Below, in pieces: positions 16,844-25,676 of a DNA stretch of 47,381 nt. Position 1 is the first letter of the stretch. Each line of letters begins with the position of its first letter. The stretch is from Actinospica acidithermotolerans (GTDB lineage Bacteria; Actinomycetota; Actinomycetes; Streptomycetales; Catenulisporaceae). The stretch spans positions 1 through 47,381 of the forward strand of contig NZ_JAGSOH010000052.1 of the NCBI RefSeq assembly GCF_018139625.1. The letters run 5' to 3'. The position numbers and the translations under genes were made by a program. Below the pieces are notes generated by a model. The model worked only from the letters and a program-made list of their open reading frames with translations. It was not told the DNA's origin and ran no database searches.

Positions 16844-18745
16844 ATGGATCTCGTCATGCCCGCGATCGCGCACTCCCGCGACCACCGACTCTGGGTGCTG
16901 ACCGCCGCAGAGTCCTGCTACGTGCTGCACCTCGACGATGACGACCTCCTCCACGGACTGCACTGGGGGCCGGCGCTGACGCCGGAACAGGCGGTCACCC
17001 TCCTCGACTATCCGCCGCCGCGTCCGCGCAGCTGCGAGGATCCGCGCGACGGCACGCTGGACCTGAGTGCGGCCGGGGGGGCGCGCTATGCCCACGCGGG
17101 CCTCCAGGTCCGCTTCGCCGACGGCACCCGAGACCTGGAGCTCCGGTTCACCGGACACCGGGTCGCCGAGAACGACCTCGTCCTGACCTTCGCGGACAAC
17201 CACTACCCGCTTGCCGTCGAGACCCACTACCGCGTGTGCGCGGGCAGCCCGGCCATCGAGCGCCGTCTGACGGCCCGCCACACCGGTGATCCTTCCGCCG
17301 ACCCGATCCGGATCACCCGTGCCGACTCCGCCACCTGGATCCTCCCGACGCTCGCCGACTACCGGCTCAGCCAGAGCTACGGCCAATGGGCCGCCGAGAA
17401 CCAGGTCTCCCGCAGCACCCTGGCACGCGGCGCCACGGTTCTCGGCAGCGGACGCGGCGTGAGCAGCCATCATGCGAGCCCCTGGGCGATGATCGACGAC
17501 GGTTCCGCGACGGGGGAGCACGGCGCCGTCTACGGAACGACGCTCGCCTGGAGCGGCAACTGGCAGATCATCGCCGACCGCCTGCCGAGCGAGCGCCTTT
17601 CGCTCTCTGTCGGCGCGGCACACGTCCCCGAGACTCGGCTCCTCGAACCGGGGGACGAGCTGAGCACGCCGGTCAGCGTCGGCATGTATACCGAGGGCGG
17701 CTTCGGCGCCGCGAGCCGCGCGTGGCACGACTACATCCGTGCGAACGTCATCCCGCACCCGGACGAGGCGCGCCCGGTGCTCTACAACTCCTGGGAGGCG
17801 ACCGAGTTCGACGTCAGCGTCAAGGCGCAGATGGCGCTGGCGGATCGTGCCGCAGCCCTCGGCGTCGAGCTGTTCGTCATGGACGACGGCTGGTTCGGCC
17901 GCCGCGTCGACGACACCGCGGGCCTCGGCGACTGGACGCCGAACCCGGACCGCTTCCCCGACGGACTCGGCCCGCTGATCGAGCACGTACACGGCCTCGG
18001 CATGAAGTTCGGCCTCTGGGTCGAACCGGAGATGGCGAACCCGGACAGCGACCTCTATCGCGCTCGCCCCGATTGGATCATCTCCCGGCCGCAACGCCAC
18101 CGCACCCGGATACGGGAGCAGCACGTGCTCAACCTCGCGCGTTCGGACGTCGCCGAGTGGGTGCACGCGACGATCGAGCGGCTGCTGAGCGAAAACGCCA
18201 TCGACTTCCTCAAGTGGGACATGAACCGGCCGCTCACCGAGGTCGGTGACGACACGTCGGTGATCGACTACGTCACCAATCTCTACGCGATCCTCGACCG
18301 GCTGCGCGCCGACCACCCCGCGCTGCGTATCGAGAACTGTTCGAGCGGCGGCGGACGCGTCGACCTGGCCGCGTGCCCCGACGCTGAACTCGCGAGGCTC
18401 GGCGAGCTGATCGCCGCGTACAAGTCGGTCCGCCACGTGGTCCAGCTCGGCGTCCAGCACCGGCTCGGCCCATCGCACGCCGTTCAATTCCTGGCGCGTG
18501 ACGGCAGCGAGCTCGTCGTCCTCGCCTTTCACAACTCCAGCCGCTTCGGCCGGCCCGCCGCCGCCCTGCCTTTGCGCGCCCTCGACCCGCAGGCCGTCTA
18601 CCGGGACACCGCCACCGGCGGAGGCGTTCACCACGGCGCCGTCCTGATGACCCGGGGCCTGCCCCTCGACCTACCCGCCGGGGAGTGCGCGAGCACCCTG
18701 ATCCACCTCCGGCGGGTCGGGCTCTCACCACACCGAATGGAGTGA
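16844..18745 (+). CDS. GH36 alpha-galactosidase with internal deletion of the acid/base segment
   Basis: 633 residues; family members are usually about 700-730. It starts at ATG 16844 or 16856; neither has a clear ribosome binding site. The N-terminal beta-supersandwich (1-300) leads into the barrel: VLYNSWEATEFDVSVKAQMA, ELFVMDDGWFGRR and GLWVEPEMANPDSDL. The nucleophile motif FLKWDMNRP puts Asp at 459. After ENCSSGGGRVDLA (497-509) the sequence jumps directly to CPDAELARLGELIAAYKSVR. Relatives carry about 70 more residues here, including the acid/base Asp in a DNTD/DQTD-like motif. The frame is continuous. The enzyme would be cytoplasmic (no signal peptide). Without the acid/base and barrel strands it may be inactive. 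The second GH36 at 21431 retains this part. Confidence 0.85.
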   Translation: MDLVMPAIAHSRDHRLWVLTAAESCYVLHLDDDDLLHGLHWGPALTPEQAVTLLDYPPPRPRSCEDPRDGTLDLSAAGGARYAHAGLQVRFADGTRDLELRFTGHRVAENDLVLTFADNHYPLAVETHYRVCAGSPAIERRLTARHTGDPSADPIRITRADSATWILPTLADYRLSQSYGQWAAENQVSRSTLARGATVLGSGRGVSSHHASPWAMIDDGSATGEHGAVYGTTLAWSGNWQIIADRLPSERLSLSVGAAHVPETRLLEPGDELSTPVSVGMYTEGGFGAASRAWHDYIRANVIPHPDEARPVLYNSWEATEFDVSVKAQMALADRAAALGVELFVMDDGWFGRRVDDTAGLGDWTPNPDRFPDGLGPLIEHVHGLGMKFGLWVEPEMANPDSDLYRARPDWIISRPQRHRTRIREQHVLNLARSDVAEWVHATIERLLSENAIDFLKWDMNRPLTEVGDDTSVIDYVTNLYAILDRLRADHPALRIENCSSGGGRVDLAACPDAELARLGELIAAYKSVRHVVQLGVQHRLGPSHAVQFLARDGSELVVLAFHNSSRFGRPAAALPLRALDPQAVYRDTATGGGVHHGAVLMTRGLPLDLPAGECASTLIHLRRVGLSPHRME

Positions 18746-18755
18746 ATGCACAGCC

Positions 18756-21320
18756 ATGAAACGCATCCGCGCAATGTCGCGCGCCGCGGTCTCGGCGCTG
18801 CTCGTCACCACAGCCGCGAGCGCCGGGGCGATGGCCACCCCGGCGGCCGCCGCCACCTCCACGTTCACCGTCAACCTCGGCACCAGCACCGGCGCCATGA
18901 TGCACGGCGCGAACGGCGCTCTCTACGGCGTGTCCGACGCCGGCGTCCCGTCCGCGAACCTCGTGACGCCCCTCAACGTCACGACGATCGCGCAGGGTCC
19001 GCCCGGGGACACCCAGCACCCGAACGGCGACGCCGGGAAGATCTCGGCGTCCTTCGAGCAGGAGGACAGCAACGGCAAGATCCTGGTGTACCTCCAGGAC
19101 ATCTACTCGTCGTGGCCGTACCCGACCGAGACCGAGTCGGCGTACCTGTCCGAGGTCAACACGATCATGGCGGAGATCTACGCGAGCCCGCAGCGCGCGG
19201 ACTTCGAGATCGTCCCCTACAACGAGCCCGACCAGCAGTGGTTCGACCTCGGCGGAGGCTCGTCCTACTACAGCAACTTCTACACGTGGTGGGACGCGAC
19301 GTACGCCGAGATCGAGTCCGACGATCCGGGCGCGATCGTCGTCGGGCCGAACGAGTCCGGCTTCGACTCCTCGTTCCTCCCGGCGTTCCTCGCGCACGCC
19401 AAGTCCGCCGGCACGCTGCCGAACGTGATCAGCTGGCACGAGCTGTCCGGCACCAGCCTGTCGAACTTCGCCACGCACTACGCGGACTACCGCGCCGACG
19501 AGACCGCCGCGGGGATCACCACCCCGATCCCGATCGACATCGACGAGTACGGCAACCGCTCGGACCTGTCCGTGCCCGGCCAGCTCGTGCAGTGGATCGC
19601 CATGTTCGAGAAGGCCAAGGTCTACGCCGACATGGCCTACTGGGACATCGCCGGCAACTTCGACGACCTGATGACCGGCCAGAACACGCCGACCGGTGCG
19701 TACTGGCTGTACTACTGGTATGCCCGGATGACGGGCAACAGCGTCTCGGTCACGCCGCCGTCCGCCAACACGGTGGACACGCTGCAGGGCGTCGCGTCGT
19801 ACAACACGACCGAGAAGCAGGCCCAGGTCATCCTAGGCGGCTCCTCCGGGGCCGCGAACACGGTGATCAACGGGATCTCGTCGAGCGTGTTCGGCTCCTA
19901 CGTCACGGCGACCGTCGAGGCGACGAACTGGTCCGGTTACTCCGGCGCCGGCACGACGCCGCAGGTGATCTCCCGGACGACGTACTCCACGTCCTCGGGC
20001 TCCATCACGGTCCCGTTGACGAACATGAACTCGATGTCGGCGTACCGGATTGTGCTGACCCCTTCGAACGTCTCCTCCGCGACGACGCCGACGGTCCCGT
20101 CCAGCTCGACGTATTACGCGGCCGCCGCGTCGATCACCGACGCGACGGTCTACGCGCAGGGCTCGGAGAGCAACCCCAGCGGGTATGCCACCGCGGACAC
20201 CGAGGACGTCGGCTCGATCGACAAGTCGGACAGCGCGGTGACGTTCACCGTAACGGCGCCGAGTTCCGGTTCGTACAACCTCGCGATCTACTACGGCAAC
20301 CAGACCGGGACGTACGCGCAACAGGCGTTGAGCATCGACGGAGTGGCCGACGAATTCGTCGACTACCCGGCCACGCTCAACTGGCTGTGGCGCGACTACG
20401 TCACCGTGCCGGTCACGCTGACCGCCGGCACGCACACGATCACGCTCGCGGTCGACAACTCGACGCTCGGCGACTCGATCGGCCAGGTCACGCTGGACCA
20501 GATCGTCCTGACCGCGGCGTCGTCGGCGGCGACCGTGTACGAATCCACGATGGGCCGCACGTCGGGCACGGTTTCGTACGACTACTCCGCCTCCGACGGC
20601 ACCGGCGAGGGCGCGATCGACCTGGCCTCGGGCGCCGGCTCGACCGTCGACGTGTACGCGCCGTCCAACGGCTACTACACGACCGACGTGCGGTACTCCG
20701 CGGCCGCCGGCAGCAGCCTCACGCTCACGGCCAACGGCGAACCCGTCGCCGGTTCCTCGCTCCCGTCCACGTCCGGATCGGTCTCGACGGTCGCCGCCTC
20801 GGTGTACCTGCAGGCCGGGATCAACCCGGTCACCGTCACCGCGAACGGCACCGGAACGGTCCAGGACGTGCAGGTCGCGGCTTCACCGAGCAGCACCGGC
20901 ACGACGTACCAGGCGGAGAGCTCGTCCAACACGCTCGCCGGAACCGCGGCGGTCGAGACGGACACGTGGGCGTCGGGGGGCGAGTACGTCGGCTGGGTCG
21001 GCGACGCCTCGGCCAACACGCTCACGTTCAACAACGTGTACGCAGCGACGGCCGGCACGTACATGCTGGTCATCGCGTACTCGAACGATGACACGTCGGG
21101 CTCCGGCAACTACAACTCCAACATCGAATCGCGCTGGGCCCAGGTGTCGGTGAACGGCGGCGCCGCCACCACGGAAGTGTTCGCCAACACCTACAGCTGG
21201 GACAGCTTCCGCACCGTCGCCATGCCCGTGACCCTCAAGGCCGGCGACAACACGGTCGAGTTCTCGAACTCGACCGGCTACGTCCCGAACCTCGACTACA
21301 TCCAAGTGGCCCAGCTGTAG
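18756..21320 (+). CDS. Secreted clan GH-A glycoside hydrolase with carbohydrate-binding modules
   Basis: 854 residues, starting 10 bp after the GH36 stop codon in the same operon. The signal peptide ends near AAAATS (about residue 33). The catalytic domain (about 35-440) has Glu157 in IVPYNEPDQQW as candidate acid/base and Glu264 in PIDIDEYGNRSD as candidate nucleophile. These NEP and E-Y patterns are those of clan GH-A barrels such as GH39. Residues about 455-590, 590-715 and 720-854 form beta-sandwich modules. The first and last end with LDQIVL or LDYIQVAQL, the signature of CBM6/CBM35 domains. It probably degrades a plant hemicellulose or galactoside polymer outside the cell. The exact family and substrate are uncertain. 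Confidence 0.82.
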   Translation: MKRIRAMSRAAVSALLVTTAASAGAMATPAAAATSTFTVNLGTSTGAMMHGANGALYGVSDAGVPSANLVTPLNVTTIAQGPPGDTQHPNGDAGKISASFEQEDSNGKILVYLQDIYSSWPYPTETESAYLSEVNTIMAEIYASPQRADFEIVPYNEPDQQWFDLGGGSSYYSNFYTWWDATYAEIESDDPGAIVVGPNESGFDSSFLPAFLAHAKSAGTLPNVISWHELSGTSLSNFATHYADYRADETAAGITTPIPIDIDEYGNRSDLSVPGQLVQWIAMFEKAKVYADMAYWDIAGNFDDLMTGQNTPTGAYWLYYWYARMTGNSVSVTPPSANTVDTLQGVASYNTTEKQAQVILGGSSGAANTVINGISSSVFGSYVTATVEATNWSGYSGAGTTPQVISRTTYSTSSGSITVPLTNMNSMSAYRIVLTPSNVSSATTPTVPSSSTYYAAAASITDATVYAQGSESNPSGYATADTEDVGSIDKSDSAVTFTVTAPSSGSYNLAIYYGNQTGTYAQQALSIDGVADEFVDYPATLNWLWRDYVTVPVTLTAGTHTITLAVDNSTLGDSIGQVTLDQIVLTAASSAATVYESTMGRTSGTVSYDYSASDGTGEGAIDLASGAGSTVDVYAPSNGYYTTDVRYSAAAGSSLTLTANGEPVAGSSLPSTSGSVSTVAASVYLQAGINPVTVTANGTGTVQDVQVAASPSSTGTTYQAESSSNTLAGTAAVETDTWASGGEYVGWVGDASANTLTFNNVYAATAGTYMLVIAYSNDDTSGSGNYNSNIESRWAQVSVNGGAATTEVFANTYSWDSFRTVAMPVTLKAGDNTVEFSNSTGYVPNLDYIQVAQL

Positions 21321-21337
21321 TACGGCCGAGCACGGAA

Positions 21338-21375
21338 CCGTTCCCCCGTCCGCCGCAGCGCGGGCGGGGGAACGG
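21338..21375 (+). terminator. Hairpin terminator after the GH-A hydrolase gene
   Basis: CCGTTCCCCCG at 21338-21348 pairs perfectly with CGGGGGAACGG at 21365-21375, giving an 11-bp GC-rich stem 18 bp after the stop codon. There is no U-tract, as is usual for actinomycetes. A second perfect 8-bp hairpin, CTCGGAGG/CCTCCGAG, follows at 21385-21402. Confidence 0.7.
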
Positions 21376-21430
21376 CACTCACCGCTCGGAGGCCCCTCCG
21401 AGTCTCCTCACGAGTTCGAAAGCGACGGAC

Positions 21431-23479
21431 ATGATCATCACCTTCGGGCACGCCCTGGAACTGGACCTCTACTGCGCCGAGGGCGAGCCGCCGCGGCTGG
21501 CCGCGCTCCGGGCCGGCGGTTCCCCGCTCGCGGCCGAGAGCACGGATCCCGCGACGCTCGACATCCTTCCGCTGTCGCACATCGAACTCGCCGGCCACTC
21601 GCGCGAGCACATCAACGGCAAACGCCACATCGGCGGCGCCGTATCCTCCCGCCTCCAGTACGTGCGCCACGACATCACCCGCGCCGGGCAGGCACTGCTG
21701 CTGGAGATCACCTCGCGCGATCCCATCACCGACCTGACCGTCGTCGCCCGAATCGAGCAGCACCCTGACATCGCTGCCATCCGCAGCTCGACCCGGGTCA
21801 CCGCCGGCTCGCACGAGGTCGTGCTGTTGCACGTGGCCTCGCTGGTGATCCCCGGCGTACTTGCGATCGCCGACACGGCCCTTGGCGCGGCCGGCCGCTG
21901 GGAGGACCGCCTCACGGCGTGGACCGCCGCCAATCCGTGGTGCGGCGAAGGCCGCTGGACCTCGGCCACCCTCTCCCAGCGCGGCCTGACCGCGACCGAG
22001 AAGCCCGACGCGCGCAACCGCTTCGCGCTCGCCAGCACCGGATCGTGGTCCTCGTCCGAGCACCTGCCGATGGGCGCGCTCACGGACGAGCACACCGGTC
22101 GCGCCCTCGCCTGGCAGATCGAGCACAACGGCTCGTGGGCCTGGGAGATCGGCGACACCCACGACGCGGTGTACGTCAGCCTGTCCGGCCCCAGCGACGC
22201 CGAAAGCCAGTGGTCGAAGGTCCTCGCCCCCGGCGAGAGCTTCACCACCGTACCCGCGACCCTCGCCGCATCCGCCCACGGCCTCGAGGGCGCGATCGGC
22301 GAGCTCACCAAGCACCGCCGCGTCACCCGCCGCCCGCACGCCGACCTCGAGCGCCTGCCGATCATCTTCAACGACTACATGAACTGCCTCGGCGGCGATC
22401 CGAGCACCGACCGCCTGCTGCCGCTCATCGACGCGGCGGCCCGGGCCGGCGCCGAATACTTCGTCGTCGACGCCGGCTGGTACGACGACACCGACGGCTG
22501 GTGGGACAGCGTCGGCGAATGGCAGCCCTCGACGGTGCGCTTCCCCGGCGGCCTCGACAAGGTGATGGAGCTCGTGCGCGAACGCGGCATGACCCCCGGC
22601 CTCTGGCTGGAGCCGGAGGTGGTCGGCGTACGCAGCCCGATGGCCGGCAGCCTGCCGGACGGGGCCTTCTTCCAGCGAGCGGGCCGACGGCTGACCGAAC
22701 GCGGCCGCCACCAGCTGGACTTCCGCCACCCGGCGTCCCGTGCACACCTCGACGCGACCGTCGACCGCCTCGTGAGCGAGTACGGCATCGGATACTTCAA
22801 GCTCGACTACAACATTGAGGTCGGACCCGGCACCGACCACGCCGCCGACAGCGCCGGCGACGGCCTGCTCGGCCACAACCGCGCGTACCGTGCGTGGATC
22901 GACGGCGTCCTCGACCGCCATCCCGGCCTCGTCATCGAAAGCTGCTCCTCCGGCGGCATGCGAACCGACTACGCGATGCTCGCCGCCACCCAGCTGCACT
23001 CCGTCACCGATCAGACCGACTTCCACCGCCTCCCGGCCATTGCGGCAGCCGCCCCGATGGCCGTGACCCCGGAACAGTCGGCCATGTGGGCGTACCCGGT
23101 CCCCGCGATGACCGACCGCGAGACCGCCTTCAACCTCGCCGGCGCCCTGCTCGGCCGCATCCACCTCAGCGGCCGCCTCGACCTGCTGCGCCCCGAGCAG
23201 GAAGCCCTCGTCCACCAGGCCCTTGCGGCCTACCGCGAGCTGCGCCCCCACCTGCCCGCCGCGCTCCCGCACTGGCCCGTCGGCCTGCCCGCCTGGCGCG
23301 ACGGCTGGGTGGCCCTGGCCCTCGAAACCGACGGGCCCGACCGGGATTCCCCCGTCGCCGGCTACGTCCTGGCCTGGCGTCGCGACGCCGACGACCTCGC
23401 CTGGCACCAGGAGGTCCGCTCCCTCACGGTCCGCCTCCCGGAGTGGTCGGCGGTCCTGGTGCGGCTGACCCGCGTCTGA
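21431..23479 (+). CDS. GH36-type alpha-galactosidase, intact
   Basis: 682 residues from ATG 21431, no signal peptide, so cytoplasmic. The N-terminal beta-sandwich domain (1-300) precedes a TIM barrel: IIFNDYMNCLGGDPSTDRLL, AEYFVVDAGWYDD and PGLWLEPEVVGVRSPM. The nucleophile is Asp459 in YFKLDYNIEVG. SCSSGGMRTDYAML (504-517) is followed by SVTDQTDFHRLP, with Asp527 as candidate acid/base. The conserved catalytic layout matches GH36 of clan GH-D. It would release galactose from oligosaccharides imported by the ABC system. It lies after two hairpins and so probably has its own promoter, but no clear LacI operator was found directly upstream. It supplies the catalytic segment missing from the GH36 at 16844. 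Confidence 0.88.
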   Translation: MIITFGHALELDLYCAEGEPPRLAALRAGGSPLAAESTDPATLDILPLSHIELAGHSREHINGKRHIGGAVSSRLQYVRHDITRAGQALLLEITSRDPITDLTVVARIEQHPDIAAIRSSTRVTAGSHEVVLLHVASLVIPGVLAIADTALGAAGRWEDRLTAWTAANPWCGEGRWTSATLSQRGLTATEKPDARNRFALASTGSWSSSEHLPMGALTDEHTGRALAWQIEHNGSWAWEIGDTHDAVYVSLSGPSDAESQWSKVLAPGESFTTVPATLAASAHGLEGAIGELTKHRRVTRRPHADLERLPIIFNDYMNCLGGDPSTDRLLPLIDAAARAGAEYFVVDAGWYDDTDGWWDSVGEWQPSTVRFPGGLDKVMELVRERGMTPGLWLEPEVVGVRSPMAGSLPDGAFFQRAGRRLTERGRHQLDFRHPASRAHLDATVDRLVSEYGIGYFKLDYNIEVGPGTDHAADSAGDGLLGHNRAYRAWIDGVLDRHPGLVIESCSSGGMRTDYAMLAATQLHSVTDQTDFHRLPAIAAAAPMAVTPEQSAMWAYPVPAMTDRETAFNLAGALLGRIHLSGRLDLLRPEQEALVHQALAAYRELRPHLPAALPHWPVGLPAWRDGWVALALETDGPDRDSPVAGYVLAWRRDADDLAWHQEVRSLTVRLPEWSAVLVRLTRV

Positions 23480-23512
23480 CGCGGGCGCGATCACGGGATC
23501 AGAACGCCGGAA

Positions 23513-23545
23513 TCTCCGCCGGAACGCACCTCCCACCGGCGGAGA
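23513..23545 (+). terminator. Hairpin terminator after the second GH36 gene
   Basis: TCTCCGCCGG at 23513-23522 and CCGGCGGAGA at 23536-23545 form a perfect 10-bp stem with a 13-nt loop, 34 bp after the stop codon. Confidence 0.7.
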
Positions 23546-23671
23546 AACCCGCACCGCCGGTGCCCGATCCGTGTCGTGACTGAGCCGTGACAACCGTCCG
23601 CGCGGTGGACCGTCTTTCACCGCGGAGGCGGGGGATGCCCGCCCTGCGAGGGGAAAGGGACGCGGGGTTTC

Positions 23672-24388
23672 ATGATGAAGAGGTCGAAGACAGGTGTCGG
23701 GGCCGCATCGCTGTTGGGTGCGGTGGTGGCGGCCGGCGTGCTGAGCGGGTGCACGTCGAGCGGGCAGAACGCGGCGGGCGCCGCGAGTGGCGGGTCGTCG
23801 GCGTCGACCTCGGCGACCAGTGCCGTGGGGACCAGTGCTGCGGGGAGCTCGTCGGCGGCGGGCGCCGGGGCAGTGACGTCGGCGACGGGGAACGCGGGCG
23901 CGTCCGGGAACTCGACGTCGGAGGCTGGTGGTTCGGGGGCGGCTGCGTGCACGGGCGCCGAGATCAAGGTGACGACCATCGCGGACGGCGCCGGGGCCGG
24001 GCACGTCGCGTGGATCGTCGTGTTCACCAACGTCGCCTCCGCCTCGTGCTCGATCAAGGGATACCCGGGCGCCGCAGTGACGGACGCACCGGGACAGGTC
24101 GTGCTCAACGCCACGCGGGCGCAGGCCGGCTACATGGGCGGCCAGTATCCGAGCCCGGCGACGATCGTGCTCGCGCCGGGCAAGACCGCGTCGACGGTGC
24201 TCGAGTGGGTCGACTCGCCGGCGAACGGACAGACGCCGGTCGGCGCGAACTGCCCGGGGATGGACGGCGGGAAGGTGCTGATCACGCCGCCGAACACGAC
24301 GCGGTCCACGGCGTTCGCGGCACCGGGCGACCTCTGCTCGCAGTTCGAGGTCCACCCGCTGGTCGTCGGCGGTTCCGGCCGGATGTAG
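23672..24388 (+). CDS. DUF4232 secreted lipoprotein
   Basis: 238 residues from the ATG-ATG at 23672, behind an AAAGGGA ribosome binding site. The signal peptide ends in the lipobox LSGC with Cys27. Residues 28-92 are a Ser/Ala/Gly/Thr spacer of low complexity, as is common in actinomycete surface lipoproteins. The globular domain (93-238) has the DUF4232 pattern: IVVFTNVASASCSIKGYPG, a central APGKTASTVLEW strand and a C-terminal Cys in DLCSQFEVHPLVV. Four cysteines could make two disulfides. Function is unknown, and it sits between the glycosidase locus and the oxidoreductase modules without obvious operon partners. Confidence 0.85.
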   Translation: MMKRSKTGVGAASLLGAVVAAGVLSGCTSSGQNAAGAASGGSSASTSATSAVGTSAAGSSSAAGAGAVTSATGNAGASGNSTSEAGGSGAAACTGAEIKVTTIADGAGAGHVAWIVVFTNVASASCSIKGYPGAAVTDAPGQVVLNATRAQAGYMGGQYPSPATIVLAPGKTASTVLEWVDSPANGQTPVGANCPGMDGGKVLITPPNTTRSTAFAAPGDLCSQFEVHPLVVGGSGRM

Positions 24389-24455
24389 CACTCTTGCATT
24401 GCGGCTACGGCGGCGCAGGCGGCAGAGCGGTTGTCGTAGATGCCTGATCGCCGAC

Positions 24456-24485
24456 GCCCGGCTCCCGATAGTCCGGGGGCCGGGC
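24456..24485. terminator. Bidirectional hairpin between convergent genes
   Basis: GCCCGGC at 24456-24462 pairs with GCCGGGC at 24479-24485, with further pairing of CCCG and CGGG inside. It lies between the convergent DUF4232 and aldo/keto reductase genes and could terminate both. Confidence 0.5.
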
Positions 24486-24504
24486 GCGGTGCGTCAAAGG
24501 CGGC

Positions 24505-25473
24505 TCAGTAGCGTCCGCCGACAGGCGCAGGGAGTGCGTCCAGCTCGGCGATATCGGTGGGGGAGAGCTGCACGTCCGCGGCGGCGACGTTGTCGAGCAG
24601 GTACTTCGGGGTCTTGGTGCCGGGGATCGGGACGACGTACCGGCCCCGCGTCACGACCCAGGCCAGGGCGACCTGCGCGGGGGTCGCGCCGGCCCGCTCG
24701 GCGATTTCGCGGACGCGGGCGACGAGGGCGAGGTTCGCGCTCAGCGCCTCCTGCTGGAAGCGCGGGAGGCTGCGGCGGAAATCCTCCCGCGGCAGCTCGT
24801 CGAAGGACTGGAAGTTGCCGGTCAGGAAGCCGCGGCCGAGCGGGGAGAACGGCAGGAACGCGATGCCGTGCGCCTCGGTGTACGGCAGGACCTCGGCGAG
24901 CGCGTCGCGGGTCCAGAGGGAGAGCTCGGACTGGACCGACGTGACCGGGTGCACGGCCTGAGCGCGCTCGATCTGGTCGACCGTCACCTCCGACAGGCCG
25001 ATCGCGCGGGCCTTGCCCGACTTCACGACCTCGGCCATCGCGCCCCACGTCTCCTCGAGCGGGACGTTCGGGTCGACGCGGTGCAGTTGGTAGAGGTCGA
25101 CGTGGTCGGTGCCGAGCCGGCGCAGGCTCTCGTCGATCGAGGCGCGCACGTGCTCAGGCCGCCCGTTGTTGATCATCTTGATCTCCCGCGGCCGGATCGG
25201 GTCGCGTTCGAGGCCGACCTTCGTCGCGAGGACCGCCTGCTCGCGCCGTGCGCCGGCGAGGGCGCGGCCGACGAGCTCCTCGTTGCTGTGCGGGCCGTAG
25301 ACGTCGGCGGTGTCGATCAGCGTGGCGCCGAGGTCGAGCGCCTGGTGGATGACGGAGATCGATGTCGCCTCGTCCCGCGGCGTCTCCAGGTCGTAGCTGG
25401 CGGTCATGCCCATGCAGCCGAGGCCGATGATGCCGACCTGCGGGCCGGTGGAGCCGAGAGTCGTCGTGCGCAT
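24505..25473 (-). CDS. Aldo/keto reductase
   Basis: 322 residues from ATG 25471-25473, chosen because GGAAGGGA lies upstream. A GTG 30 bp earlier is also open. The start MRTTTLGSTGPQVGIIGLGC and the tetrad regions are visible: Asp and Tyr in DTADVYGPHSNEE, Lys in LATKVGLERD and His in LYQLHRVDPN. The NADPH-binding C-terminal strand reads VVPIPGTKTPKYL. This is the AKR12/13-like group (YajO/IolS type), cytoplasmic reductases of aldehydes and ketones. It is divergent from a MarR gene whose duplicated operator lies 142 bp from its start. This suggests induction by a small electrophile or aromatic compound, but the substrate is unknown. Confidence 0.93.
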   Translation of the reverse strand: MRTTTLGSTGPQVGIIGLGCMGMTASYDLETPRDEATSISVIHQALDLGATLIDTADVYGPHSNEELVGRALAGARREQAVLATKVGLERDPIRPREIKMINNGRPEHVRASIDESLRRLGTDHVDLYQLHRVDPNVPLEETWGAMAEVVKSGKARAIGLSEVTVDQIERAQAVHPVTSVQSELSLWTRDALAEVLPYTEAHGIAFLPFSPLGRGFLTGNFQSFDELPREDFRRSLPRFQQEALSANLALVARVREIAERAGATPAQVALAWVVTRGRYVVPIPGTKTPKYLLDNVAAADVQLSPTDIAELDALPAPVGGRY

Positions 25474-25614
25474 GGCGGCGCGTTCCCTTCCGGAGTACTG
25501 CACGTTCGGGGTATCGCCTCCACCCTCACACGGATCGGCCGGCTGCGGGCGCGGGCGGCGGGGCCCGGTTCTTCCGGGTACCGGCCGTACCCCGCCGCCG
25601 TGCCCCGTCTGCTT

Positions 25615-25663
25615 ACTTGATGCGTCAAGTGAATCGCGATAGGATTCACTTGACGCATCAAGT
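25615..25663. promoter_or_regulatory. Duplicated MarR-type operator with embedded promoter
   Basis: Two 16-bp palindromes, ACTTGATGCGTCAAGT (25615-25630) and ACTTGACGCATCAAGT (25648-25663), are themselves arranged as a perfect 21-bp inverted repeat (arms 25615-25635 and 25643-25663) around a 7-nt centre. TTGATG at 25617-25622 and TAGGAT at 25640-25645 have a 17-bp spacing and make a promoter for the MarR gene. The second operator then abuts the AAAGGAGG ribosome binding site. The operators are centred 33 bp apart, about three helical turns. Confidence 0.8.
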
Positions 25664-25676
25664 AAAGGAGGGGCTC

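Noticed and set aside
15641-18634. 997-residue open frame on the minus strand opposite lacI and GH36
   Set aside because: It is antisense to two genes with clear family motifs and has the Val/Arg/Gly/Asp composition of a high-GC shadow frame.
16844-18745. Frameshift or pseudogene explanation for the short GH36
   Set aside because: One frame is continuous with normal motifs on both sides of the junction, so it is an in-frame loss rather than a frameshift.
21296-24391. 1031-residue open frame on the minus strand opposite the second GH36 and the DUF4232 gene
   Set aside because: Shadow of well-supported plus-strand genes; composition is not protein-like and no motif is visible.
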